Position numbers and translations under genes: made by a program. A DNA stretch of 64,000 nt from the NCBI RefSeq assembly GCF_010726245.1, contig NZ_AP022561.1, positions 3,906,001 through 3,970,000 of the forward strand. Direction: 5' to 3'. Positions 33,602 through 42,030 of the stretch are shown here, in pieces. The first letter of the stretch is position 1. Every line of letters begins with the position of its first letter. Source of the DNA: Mycolicibacterium aichiense. Its GTDB lineage: Bacteria; Actinomycetota; Actinomycetes; Mycobacteriales; Mycobacteriaceae. The notes beneath the pieces were generated by a model. The model was given only the letters and a program-made list of their open reading frames with translations. It ran no database searches and had not been told where the DNA came from.

Positions 33602-36600
33602 TTAGGCAGCGCCCTTCTTTGCACTGCCGGCGGATCCGCCCTTGGCCGAACCCGAACCCGAACCGGAGCCCGAGCCCTTGGCGGAGCTGTCGGCCTTGGT
33701 GCCGGCCTTGGTGTCCGAGGATCCCTTGGTGTCCGAGGATCCCTTGGTCGACGGCTTCGGCAGCGACGGCAGCGACACCTTCGGCGGCGCAGGCAGCGAG
33801 ATCTTCGGCGGCGCAGGCAGCGAGATCTTCGGCGGCGCGGGCAGCGAGATCTTCGGCGGAGCCGGAAGGGTCAGCTTGGGAGCCGAGACCTTCGTGCTCG
33901 GTGCCGACGTCGACGGCGTCGTGTCGGCGGTCTTGTTCGCCGTCGGCGCGGGCGTGGAGTCCGCAACCTTCAGCGAGACCGTCGGCGCGTTGCCTGCGAT
34001 GCCCGTCACCTTGTCGTTGATGCTCGTCACCGTGGCGGCCCCTGCGGCACCGGCCGCAGCGAGGGCCGCGGCCCCTGCTCCGGCGTTGATGCCACCACCG
34101 ATGTGAATGCCACCGATGTCGAAGCTGATGTTGATCCCCAGGCTCGCGTTGATCCCCTTGACCAGGGTGTTCAGCCCTGCGGCGATCTGTGCGCCCGCGG
34201 TCGCAAGCGCGTTGACCACGATCTCCGGGTTCGGGAAGGCAGCCAGCGCGGCGTTGATCGCCGCGTTCAGAGCCGCACCGCCCTGGACCAGCCCGTTGCC
34301 GAGTGCATTGAGGAGCTGGTTGCCCACCTGCACACCGGCGTCGATTCCAGCCTGGAGTGCTGCTGCACCCTGGTTGAACACCTGCTGTGCGACCTGCAGA
34401 CCGCCACCGAGCGCTCCGGTGACCGCAGTGACGAACTCGCCCGGACTCGGGAGGTCGCTCAATGCCGCGTTGAAGGCCGCTGCCAGCTGCGCACCCCCGT
34501 TGGCCAGCGCGTCGATGATCGCCTGTGCCCCATCAAGGTTGACGTTGAGCGCTGCCTGCAAGGCCAGTGCCAGGTCGACATTGATGTTGCCCAGAGCGTC
34601 GACGAGCGCGTTGACGAACGCCTGCGGGTTCGGGAACGCAGCCAGAGCCGCCTGGAACGCCGCCGACAGCGCGGTGGCACCATTGCTCAACGCGTCGAGC
34701 ACCGCCTGGAAGGCGGTCCCACCGGCCGCGATGCCGGCCTGGATGGTGGTGGCCAGCTGACCGGTGAACGTGGTGAACGCGTTGGCCAGGATGCCCAGGG
34801 TCGGGTTCAGCGCCGCCAGTGCGTTGGCGAAGGCCTGCACGAACGCCTGCGGCGTCGGGAAGTTGGCCAGTGCGGCGTTGAACGCCGCCGCCAGTGCCGC
34901 CCCACCCGACACCAGCGCTTCGAGGAAGGCCTGCGGGCCCTCGATCGAGGCGTTGATCACGGCCTGCAGAGCCAGGCCCAGGTTGACGTCGATGTTGCCG
35001 AACGCCTGGACCAGAGCGTTGATGAACGCCTGCGGGTTCGGGAACGCCTCCAGTGCCGCCTGGAACGCTGCCGACAGCGCGCTCAGCGGGTTGCCCAGCG
35101 CATCGAGCAGAGCCTGGAAACCGGTGAGCCCAGCCGCAATTCCGGCCTGGATGGTCGCATTCAGCTGACCGGTGAACGTGGTGAACGCATCCGCGAGCAC
35201 GCCCAGGGCCGGGTTGATCGCTGCGAATGCCCCGACCAACGCGTCGACGAAGGCTTGCGGGCTCGGGAAGTTGGCCAGTGCGGCGTTGAATGCCGCAGCC
35301 AGCTGCGCTCCCCCGTTGACCAGCGCGTCCACGAAGCCCTGCAGCCCGTCGACGCCGACGTTGAGCGCGGCCTGCAAGGCCAGACCCAGGTTGACGTCGA
35401 TGTTGCTGAACGCCTGAACCAGCGCGTTGATGAACGCCTGCGGGTTCGGGAACGCGGCCAGCGCTGCCTGGAAGGCCGCCGACAGTGCACTCAGCGGGTT
35501 ACCCAGCGCGTCGAGCAGCGCCTGGAAACCGGTGAGCCCGGCCGCAATTCCGGCCTGGATCGTGGTCGCCAGCTGGCCGGTGAACGTGGTCAGTGCATTG
35601 GCCAGGATGCCCAGCGTCGGGTTGATCGCCGCCAGCGCGCCGGTGAGCGCGTCGACGAAGGCCTGCGGGGTCGGGAAGTTGGCCAGTGCGGCGTTGAACG
35701 CCGCCGCCAGTGCCGCCCCGCCGTTGACCAGCGCTTCGAGGAAGGCCTGCGGGCCGTCGATCGACGCGTTGATGATGGCCTGCAGCGCCAGACCCAGGTT
35801 GACGTCGATGTTGCCGAACGCCTGAACCAGCGCGTTGAAGAACGCCTGCGGGTTCGGGAACAGCTCCAGCGCCGCCTGGAAGGCCGCCGACAATGCACTC
35901 AGCGGGTTACCCAGAGCATCGAGTAGCGCCTGGAAACCGGTGAGCCCGGCCGCAATTCCGGCCTGGATCGTGGTGGCCAGTTGACCGGTGAACGTGGTGA
36001 ACGCGTCGGCCAGGATGCCCAGCGTGGGGTTGAGCGCTGCGAACGCGCCGACCAAGGCGTCGACGAAGGCCTGCGGGCTCGGGAAGTTGGCCAGTGCGGC
36101 GTTGAACGCTGCCGCCAGTGCCGCCCCACCCGAGATCAGCGCCTCGAGGAAGGCCTGCGGGCCGTCGATCGACGCATTGATCACGGCCTGCAGCGCCAGA
36201 CCCAGGTTGACGTCGATGTTGCTCAGCGCCTGAACCAGAGCGTTGAAGAACGCCTGCGGGTTCGGGAACGCGGCCAGCGCCGCCTGGAACGCTGCCGAAA
36301 GCGCACTCAGCGGGTTGCCCAGCGCATCGAGCAGAGCCTGGAAACCGGTGAGCCCGGCCGCAATTCCGGCCTGGATCGTGGTCGCCAGCTGACCGGTGAA
36401 CGTGGTGAACGCGTTCGCGAGCACACCCAGCGTCGGGTTGAGCGCCGCCAGCGCACCGGTGAGCGCGTTGACGAACGCCTCCGGGCTCGGGAAATCGCCC
36501 AGGGCTGCGTTGAATGCCGCGGCCAGGGTGACGCCACCGTTGACGAGAGCCTGGAGGAGGTCACCCACGCTGTTGATCTCGCCCTGGAGCGCGAGCATGA

Positions 36601-37486
36601 GCTGCAGGCCCAGGTTGGCGTTGATGTTGGTGAAGGCCTGAACCAGCGTGGTGATGAACGCCGCGGGGTTCGGGAATGCCGACAACGCAGCCTGGAAGGC
36701 CGTGAACAGGGCGCTGCCACTGTCAGCGAGTGCGGTGAGCACCGCCTGGAACATGTCGACCTTGGCCGTGATCGCCGCGCGGACGACGTCGCCCAGCGCA
36801 CCGGTGAGGTTGGTGATCACGTTGGCGACGATGCCGAGCGTGGGGTTGACGGCGGACAGCGCAGCTTCGAACGCCGCCGCGAAGTCGGCCGGCGTCGGGA
36901 AGCCCGCGACCGCGGCGTTGAATGCCGCGGCAAGAGCGGCGCCGCCGGCGATCAAGGCGTTGGCCAGTTCCTCCGCGTTCAGGTTCAGCGCCAGGTTCAG
37001 GTTCAGTGCCGCATTCAGCGCGGCCTGCAGCGCCAGCCCGAGGTTGACGTCGACGTTGGCGAAGGCCTGAACCACCGCGTCGATGAACGCCTGCGGGTTC
37101 GGGAATGCGGCGATCGCGTTGTCGACCGCGCGGGCAAGCGTGCTCCCACCGTCGAGCAGTCCGTCGACGACGGACTGCAGAGCGGTGTTGCCCGAACCGA
37201 TTCCGGCGATCAAGGTCGACTGCAGCGCATCACCGAACTGAGTGATCGCGGTGTCGGCAGCGCTGTTGAGAGCGTTGAGCCCGCCCTTGACACCGTTCCA
37301 CCCGTTGTTGATGGCTTGGATCACGTCTTCCAGAGAGGACAGTGAGACGTCGGCAAGTGCCGACATAGCGCGATCGCGCACCAGATGCAGATCTGGCGGC
37401 GTCACCTGAATGGGCGCCAGCACAATCGCGCTGGCCCCGAAGACTGCCACCCCCGCGGTCAGATACGACCGAACAGCAACGTCCAT
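33602..37486 (-). CDS. Giant exported repeat protein with 136-residue tandem repeats
   Basis: 1294 residues, ATG 37486 with AAGGGGAA upstream. The N-terminus (YLTAGVAVFGASAIVLAPIQ, residues about 8-27) is the hydrophobic export-type leader seen on many mycobacterial envelope proteins. Residues about 185-1010 consist of six 136-residue repeats plus a degenerate seventh, Ala/Leu/Asn-rich and predicted alpha-helical, each with motifs AAFNAALANFP, TPQAFVDAL, NPTLGILANA, FTTFTGQLATTIQAGIAAG and NIDVNLGLALQA. The C-terminal 140 residues are low-complexity: PAPPKISL repeats, KGSSDT repeats, GSGSGS and a Lys-Gly tail ending KKGAA, like cell-wall- or polyanion-binding tails. There is no known enzyme domain. 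A surface structural, adhesive or lipid-coating role is inference. It stands alone, between a terminator and 1 kb of non-coding DNA. Confidence 0.9.
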   Translation of the reverse strand: MDVAVRSYLTAGVAVFGASAIVLAPIQVTPPDLHLVRDRAMSALADVSLSSLEDVIQAINNGWNGVKGGLNALNSAADTAITQFGDALQSTLIAGIGSGNTALQSVVDGLLDGGSTLARAVDNAIAAFPNPQAFIDAVVQAFANVDVNLGLALQAALNAALNLNLALNLNAEELANALIAGGAALAAAFNAAVAGFPTPADFAAAFEAALSAVNPTLGIVANVITNLTGALGDVVRAAITAKVDMFQAVLTALADSGSALFTAFQAALSAFPNPAAFITTLVQAFTNINANLGLQLMLALQGEINSVGDLLQALVNGGVTLAAAFNAALGDFPSPEAFVNALTGALAALNPTLGVLANAFTTFTGQLATTIQAGIAAGLTGFQALLDALGNPLSALSAAFQAALAAFPNPQAFFNALVQALSNIDVNLGLALQAVINASIDGPQAFLEALISGGAALAAAFNAALANFPSPQAFVDALVGAFAALNPTLGILADAFTTFTGQLATTIQAGIAAGLTGFQALLDALGNPLSALSAAFQAALELFPNPQAFFNALVQAFGNIDVNLGLALQAIINASIDGPQAFLEALVNGGAALAAAFNAALANFPTPQAFVDALTGALAAINPTLGILANALTTFTGQLATTIQAGIAAGLTGFQALLDALGNPLSALSAAFQAALAAFPNPQAFINALVQAFSNIDVNLGLALQAALNVGVDGLQGFVDALVNGGAQLAAAFNAALANFPSPQAFVDALVGAFAAINPALGVLADAFTTFTGQLNATIQAGIAAGLTGFQALLDALGNPLSALSAAFQAALEAFPNPQAFINALVQAFGNIDVNLGLALQAVINASIEGPQAFLEALVSGGAALAAAFNAALANFPTPQAFVQAFANALAALNPTLGILANAFTTFTGQLATTIQAGIAAGGTAFQAVLDALSNGATALSAAFQAALAAFPNPQAFVNALVDALGNINVDLALALQAALNVNLDGAQAIIDALANGGAQLAAAFNAALSDLPSPGEFVTAVTGALGGGLQVAQQVFNQGAAALQAGIDAGVQVGNQLLNALGNGLVQGGAALNAAINAALAAFPNPEIVVNALATAGAQIAAGLNTLVKGINASLGINISFDIGGIHIGGGINAGAGAAALAAAGAAGAATVTSINDKVTGIAGNAPTVSLKVADSTPAPTANKTADTTPSTSAPSTKVSAPKLTLPAPPKISLPAPPKISLPAPPKISLPAPPKVSLPSLPKPSTKGSSDTKGSSDTKAGTKADSSAKGSGSGSGSGSAKGGSAGSAKKGAA
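33776..33863 (-). repeat. 24-bp tandem repeats encoding PAPPKISL
   Basis: The block around GAGATCTTCGGCGG recurs at about 33798, 33822 and 33846, exactly 24 bp apart, giving four consecutive PAPPK(I/V)SL units in the C-terminal part of the repeat protein. A separate pair of 18-bp units (KGSSDT) lies at about 33710-33745. Confidence 0.8.
34460..36930 (-). repeat. 408-bp in-frame tandem repeat array
   Basis: The marker CCTGGA recurs at 34705, 35113, 35521, 35929, 36337 and 36745, each exactly 408 bp (136 codons) apart. In the four central copies the shared string extends to CCTGGAAACCGGTGAGCC. There is no length variation between copies, although outer copies have diverged in sequence. Confidence 0.9.
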
Positions 37487-38511
37487 GACTTCCCCTTAAA
37501 AATGGCTGTGCCCCGACAGCCGCGAACATACCTGAGAAGAAGCTAAGTAGCCAAGTGTTTGCTCTCAGTTTTTTGGGGTTGCTGTGTCGAATCCGTGACC
37601 AATTCCATTCGAGTTAGCTAGATCGAAATTAGCCGATATTATTTAACGGGTCCGCATATATAGTTACAGCAAATAATTGTGCGTCAGCTGCCGTCCCGGC
37701 GGGGGTGCGCCTTCGCGGGGCGTCCCGGCCTCGGCCCACATAGCGCCTAAGCACGCCTAATGAGGTAGCCACACCCGCGCCTGGCCCACCGCACAAACCA
37801 CCGAAACCGGGGTAGTCTGGCCGGCCGAAATCATAAGCTAAGCGAACAGTCAGCAAGAACCAGTGTGTCAGTTGTGACCCGTGGCCGGGTTCGCTGCTGC
37901 TGGCAGACCGGCGTTCCGGCCGCCGAGAAAAATTCACCGCGAATCGCAGGCGCGACACGCCGCTCGCCGGCCCGGGGCCCGGTCCGTCGGGCGCTCACCG
38001 CGATGCATGCGCAGCAGCCCGACCAGTTTGCAGAAACCGGTTTGAACCGCGACGCGATGGGGAACATCGCGGTCTACGCAGTTCGGTGTCGAGTACGGGC
38101 GGGACCAGTCGGGAAGTGCCCAGGTGACGAGTTCTGCGACTGCGGTAACGCAGATCGGTCGCGGCGCGATAACTATTCGCTGGGATCGACTGATTATCGC
38201 TCTTTCGGTTGCACAGTGAGTTAACTGACGCTCATTTAAGTACCTGCGCAACTCGGAATAACCTGAGAATTCCTGAGAGCCTCTTGACGACGTCAGAAAT
38301 CAGTCAGCAAACGACTCACGGGGGGTGCCGGCAGGTTTCCAACACCTTGGATCCGATCGAGTGAGAGCTCTATACCCATCGCGCGCGGGAATTAACCCCA
38401 AGGCAGAAAGCTTCTCTCACCAGGCGCGCGACTGGCACACCCAGGATCGCCAACGGGTGCCTGGCGTGACCCGGCGGCGCACGCAGGCAGGGCTGAATCG
38501 GGTCGGATCGT
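37487..38511. other. Non-coding region of about 1 kb upstream of the repeat-protein gene
   Basis: No frame here has convincing codon use or a start with a ribosome-binding site. Bases about 37560-37680 are unusually AT-rich for this genome (runs such as TATTATTTAA and CATATATAG). A spaced inverted repeat GCGATAA (38166-38172) / TTATCGC (38194-38200) is present. It may hold a long leader, an Lsr2-type silencing site or a small RNA. I cannot identify one. Confidence 0.5.
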
Positions 38512-39690
38512 CTACTTCGACCGGGGCAGGCCCAGCACCTGCGCGGCGATGATGTTGCGCTGGATCTCGGAGGTACCGCCGGCGATCGTTCCGGAGAAAC
38601 TGCGGGCGTGACGCTCGAACCAGCTGGCGAAGTAGTGATCCAGGTTGAGGTGCGCGTAGGGCCCGGTGCTGGACGGATGAACCAGACCATCGGATCCGCT
38701 TGCCGTGAGCGCGTATTCGGACGCTCGCAGCTCGGCCTCGGAACCGAACAGCTTGACCACCGACACCGAGGCCACGTCGGTTTCCCCGCGGGCAGCCTTC
38801 GCCAATCCTTCCGAACCCATCAGTCGCAGCGCCTGGTAGTCCATGATCATCGACGCGTACTGGTCTTTCTCCAGGGGCGTTCTCGGCTCGAAATCCCCGA
38901 TCATGTTGGCGATCCGGTCGGCGAAGCCCAGCCACATCATCGTGCGCTCGTGGCCCAGCGATCCGTTGGCCACTCCCCAACCACCGTTGAGTGGTCCGAC
39001 CAGGTTCTCCGCCGGAACCCGGACATCGGTGAAGAACACCTCGTTGAAGTCCTTGTCGTCGATCCCGCAGATCGACGCGAACGGCCGGCACACCACCCCG
39101 GGCAGGTCGGTCGGGATCAGCAGCACACTGATGCCCTTGTGTTTGGGGGCGTCCGGGTCGGTCCGGACGAACGTCAGCAGGAAATCGGCGTCGTGGGCGC
39201 CAGAGGTCCACACCTTCTGGCCGTTGACCACGAAGTGATCGCCGTCCAAGACTGCGCGGGTGCGCAGCGAGGCGAGGTCCGAGCCTGCACTCGGCTCGCT
39301 CATCCCCAACGACGCGGTCTTCTCACCCTTGAGCACCGGCACCGCCCATCGGTGCTTCTGCTCGTCAGATCCGAACGAAATCAGCGATGCCGCAATGATA
39401 TTCACGCCCTGCGGATTGAAGCTGTGATAGATCCTGCGGCGGCAGAGCTCCTCGAGATGCACGAACTGCTGCAGGATCGAGGCGTTGCGGCCGCCGAACT
39501 CCGGCGGCTGACCGGGTAGCAGCCAGCCGTTGTCGAACAGCAGCCGCTGCCAGCGCCGCGCCCAGGCCGGCATGTGGGACACCGACCGCGGCCGCTCTTG
39601 GGTCTCGGCCTCGGTCGGCAGATTGGCGTCCAGGAACGCACTGAACTCGTCGCGAAACGCCTCGACGTCGGGATCGAATGAAAGTTGCAT
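38512..39690 (-). CDS. Acyl-CoA dehydrogenase, larger partner of a FadE pair
   Basis: A 392-residue enzyme with the full ACAD layout: GMSEPSAGSDLASL flavin segment, FVVNGQKVWTSG, a middle domain, and the C-terminal helices ending AGGTSEIQRNIIAAQVLG. The residue at the position of the medium-chain catalytic Glu (IYEGT) is Gly. It starts at 39690, directly abutting the stop of the 330-residue ACAD upstream. Such 390+330 pairs form alpha2beta2 heterotetramers in mycobacterial sterol degradation (FadE28/FadE29 type), oxidising short acyl side chains on bulky rings. Confidence 0.9.
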   Translation of the reverse strand: MQLSFDPDVEAFRDEFSAFLDANLPTEAETQERPRSVSHMPAWARRWQRLLFDNGWLLPGQPPEFGGRNASILQQFVHLEELCRRRIYHSFNPQGVNIIAASLISFGSDEQKHRWAVPVLKGEKTASLGMSEPSAGSDLASLRTRAVLDGDHFVVNGQKVWTSGAHDADFLLTFVRTDPDAPKHKGISVLLIPTDLPGVVCRPFASICGIDDKDFNEVFFTDVRVPAENLVGPLNGGWGVANGSLGHERTMMWLGFADRIANMIGDFEPRTPLEKDQYASMIMDYQALRLMGSEGLAKAARGETDVASVSVVKLFGSEAELRASEYALTASGSDGLVHPSSTGPYAHLNLDHYFASWFERHARSFSGTIAGGTSEIQRNIIAAQVLGLPRSK

Positions 39691-40683
39691 CTACAGTTCC
39701 CTGTACTCGTCGGCGATCACGGCGCGATGCTCGGCGGCGCCACCCAGCATGAGCTCGCCGGATTTGGCGCGCTTGAGCGCGAATTGAACGTCGTTCTCCC
39801 AGGTGAATCCCATGGCGCCGAACAGTTGCAGGCCATGGCGGAAGACCACCGACTGGCAGTCACCGGCCGCCGCCTTCGCCATCGCGGCGGCCAATCGGCG
39901 GCGCGGGTCGTCGGCGCTGATCGTCAGCGCGGCGAAATAGGACAGGGCGCGGGCCCGCTCGATCGCGACGTGCATGTCGACCGCTTTGTGTTGCACCGCT
40001 TGAAAGGAGCCGATGGGCACTCCGAACTGGTGGCGATCCCGGACATGCTGCAGAGCCAGGTCGAGAATCCGCTGGCATGCGCCGACGGTCGTGATCGCGA
40101 CTCCGGTCAAGGCGACGTGGCGGGCCTGCTCAGGGTCGGCGTGCACACGATCGTTGTCGGACACCACCACGCCAGGGAAGGTGACGTCGGCGACGTGCAT
40201 GACCGGATCGAACACCGAGAGCCGGGTGACGGTGGCGACGGCGGCGTCGACGAGGAATACGCCGGCGTCGGTCACCACCGCGAGCTTCTGCGCCCGGTCG
40301 GCGTCGAGAACGTACCGGCACGTTCCGGACAGCACCCACCCGCTGTTGTCGCGATGAGCGGTGATGCCCTCGAAGACCGCGGTCCCCGCCTGGCGGGGGT
40401 CGTAGCGATCACCGGCCAGCGGCGCGAACTGGGTGAGGGTGGCCAGGAACGGCGTCGGGTCGGTCGCCCGACCGAACTCCTCCAGCACGATCGCCAGCTC
40501 GACCGCGTTCTCCGGGTCGGCCAGCTCCGTCCAACCCGCGTCCACATAGGACTCCCACAGCGGTGTCGGGTCGATGCCGTCCTCGGCGATCCCGCGGATC
40601 AGCGAAGCGGGGCACTGCTTGGCCACCGCGTCACGCACCGTGTCCTGCCACAACCGCTGATCAGCATCGAATTCCAGTAGCAC
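39691..40683 (-). CDS. Acyl-CoA dehydrogenase-like protein, smaller partner of a FadE pair
   Basis: A 330-residue, shortened and more divergent ACAD (MLLEFDADQRLWQDTVRDAV...). The flavin-contact segments of the beta domain are weak (DPRQAGTAVFEGITAH), but the C-terminal helices are clear (FGVPIGSFQAVQHKAVDM, QLFGAMGFTWENDVQFALKRA). Such short partners help complete the active site of their larger mate. It is first in a two-gene operon, with zero bases between the genes. A degenerate GAGAAY site lies 35 bp upstream. Confidence 0.88.
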   Translation of the reverse strand: MLLEFDADQRLWQDTVRDAVAKQCPASLIRGIAEDGIDPTPLWESYVDAGWTELADPENAVELAIVLEEFGRATDPTPFLATLTQFAPLAGDRYDPRQAGTAVFEGITAHRDNSGWVLSGTCRYVLDADRAQKLAVVTDAGVFLVDAAVATVTRLSVFDPVMHVADVTFPGVVVSDNDRVHADPEQARHVALTGVAITTVGACQRILDLALQHVRDRHQFGVPIGSFQAVQHKAVDMHVAIERARALSYFAALTISADDPRRRLAAAMAKAAAGDCQSVVFRHGLQLFGAMGFTWENDVQFALKRAKSGELMLGGAAEHRAVIADEYREL

Positions 40684-40717
40684 TCGCCGCCTCCTACCCG
40701 GGTCAGAGCACCCGAAT

Positions 40718-40732
40718 GGAAATCTGATTCTC
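40718..40732. promoter_or_regulatory. GAGAAY-family site H: GGAAATCTGATTCTC
   Basis: Matches at 10 of 12 positions, just upstream of the FadE pair (minus strand). Confidence 0.45.
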
Positions 40733-40843
40733 TATTCGTGAACCACAGGTTCTCCTAAGACGGTATCGCACTCTACCGGCTGATTTGCTTGCTGCCTACG
40801 GTCGGTTGAGGCAAAGTGGTAATGAGGTTCTACTCTCAATCGT

Positions 40844-40858
40844 GAGAACAGTATTCTT
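40844..40858. promoter_or_regulatory. GAGAAY-family site I: GAGAACAGTATTCTT
   Basis: Matches at 11 of 12 positions, upstream of the amidohydrolase operon (plus strand). A second hairpin-type repeat, TCTCA-ATCG-TGAGA, overlaps its left half. Confidence 0.55.
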
Positions 40859-40911
40859 GCTCCTGAAGAACTCGGGTTTACTCGCAGACGGACCTCCGGA
40901 AGGCGGCTTTG

Positions 40912-42003
40912 GTGATAGAGCACCGCGACGGGACGACGACTCCCGTCATCGACGCGAGCGTGCACATCTTCTTCGGGTCCACGCCTGAGTTGCGGGGCGT
41001 GATGCGGGAGCCGTTCATGAGCCGCGGCTTCCCCGACTACGAAATGGACTGGTACGGCGCACCCGGCGGCGAATACCTCGAGGGGACGCGCGGGCCGGAT
41101 CGTCAGTACCCGGGTTCCGACCCGGCCTTCGTCGCCCATCAGCTATTCGACGATCGCGGAGTCGACGTCGCGGTGTTGCATCCGATGGGCCGCGGCATCA
41201 TGCCCGACCGGCACCTGGGCACGGCGATCCTGGCCGCCCACAACGAGATGATGGTGTCGCGCTGGCTGGATCATGCCGAATTCGGTGAGCGCTTCCGTGG
41301 CACCATCCGGGTCAACCCCGACGACATCCGCGGCGCGCTCCGGGAGATCGAGAAGTACAAGGATCACCCGCGGGTCGTCCAGATCGGCATCCCGATGCAG
41401 TCCCGGGAGCTCTACGGCAAGCCGCAGTTCTGGGATCTGTGGGAGGCGGCCGTCGACGCAGGCCTGCCGGTGGCCACCCACATCGAAACCGGTGAGGGCA
41501 TCGCGTTCCCCCCGACGCCGTCCGGGCATACCCGGACCTACGAGCAGTACCTGGGCTTCAGCTCACTGAGCTACATCTATCACCTGCTGAACCTGATCGC
41601 CGAGGGCGTGTTCGAGCGCATGCCGGACCTGAAGTTCGTGTTCGCCGACGGCGCCGGTGACATGTTGACACCGTTCATGTGGCGGATGGACTGCTTCGGA
41701 CGGCCGCACCTTGAACAGACCCCGTGGGCACCGAAGATGCCGAGTGACTACCTGCCCGGGCACGTCCACTTCATCCACAACAGCCTCGACGGGCCTGGCG
41801 AAGCCGAGTTCGCCGACGAATGGCTGTCCTTCACCGGCAAGGAGGACATGCTGATGTTCGGTTCGAGCTATCCGCACTGGCATTGCGGTGATGTCCGCGC
41901 GCTGCCCAGCGCGTGGACCGCCGAGCAGCGCGAGAAGGTCTGCTGGCGCAACGCCGCGGCGCTCTACGGCATAGACATCCCTGCCGGCGTCGGAACACAC
42001 TGA
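40912..42003 (+). CDS. Amidohydrolase-2 family (ACMSD-like) metal-dependent hydrolase/decarboxylase
   Basis: A 363-residue TIM-barrel protein (GTG 40912, GGAAGG upstream). Visible metal/active-site candidates: VIDASVHIF near the N-terminus (the usual DxHxH reduced to Asp and one His), VATHIETGEG (about residue 188), FVFADGAGD and MFGSSYPHWH. Family members hydrolyse or decarboxylate ring-derived acids. First gene of an operon with a homologous amidohydrolase, a Rieske ferredoxin and an alpha/beta hydrolase, all suited to processing an opened ring or an ester/lactone. Confidence 0.85.
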   Translation: MIEHRDGTTTPVIDASVHIFFGSTPELRGVMREPFMSRGFPDYEMDWYGAPGGEYLEGTRGPDRQYPGSDPAFVAHQLFDDRGVDVAVLHPMGRGIMPDRHLGTAILAAHNEMMVSRWLDHAEFGERFRGTIRVNPDDIRGALREIEKYKDHPRVVQIGIPMQSRELYGKPQFWDLWEAAVDAGLPVATHIETGEGIAFPPTPSGHTRTYEQYLGFSSLSYIYHLLNLIAEGVFERMPDLKFVFADGAGDMLTPFMWRMDCFGRPHLEQTPWAPKMPSDYLPGHVHFIHNSLDGPGEAEFADEWLSFTGKEDMLMFGSSYPHWHCGDVRALPSAWTAEQREKVCWRNAAALYGIDIPAGVGTH

Positions 42004-42030
42004 CTCGCATAGAGAGCTAAGGAGATCACG

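Noticed and set aside
33557-35926. 789-residue open frame on the plus strand, rich in Arg, Gln and Glu
   Set aside because: It is the complement of the tandem-repeat gene, its regularity only mirrors the 408-bp repeats, and it has no start site or domain.
35981-37345. 454-residue open frame on the plus strand
   Set aside because: Antisense of the same repeat gene, with the same artificial periodicity.
37831-38067. Short frames in the 1-kb intergenic region (also 37629-37958 and 37934-38251)
   Set aside because: No ribosome-binding site, composition unlike neighbouring proteins, and mutually overlapping on both strands.
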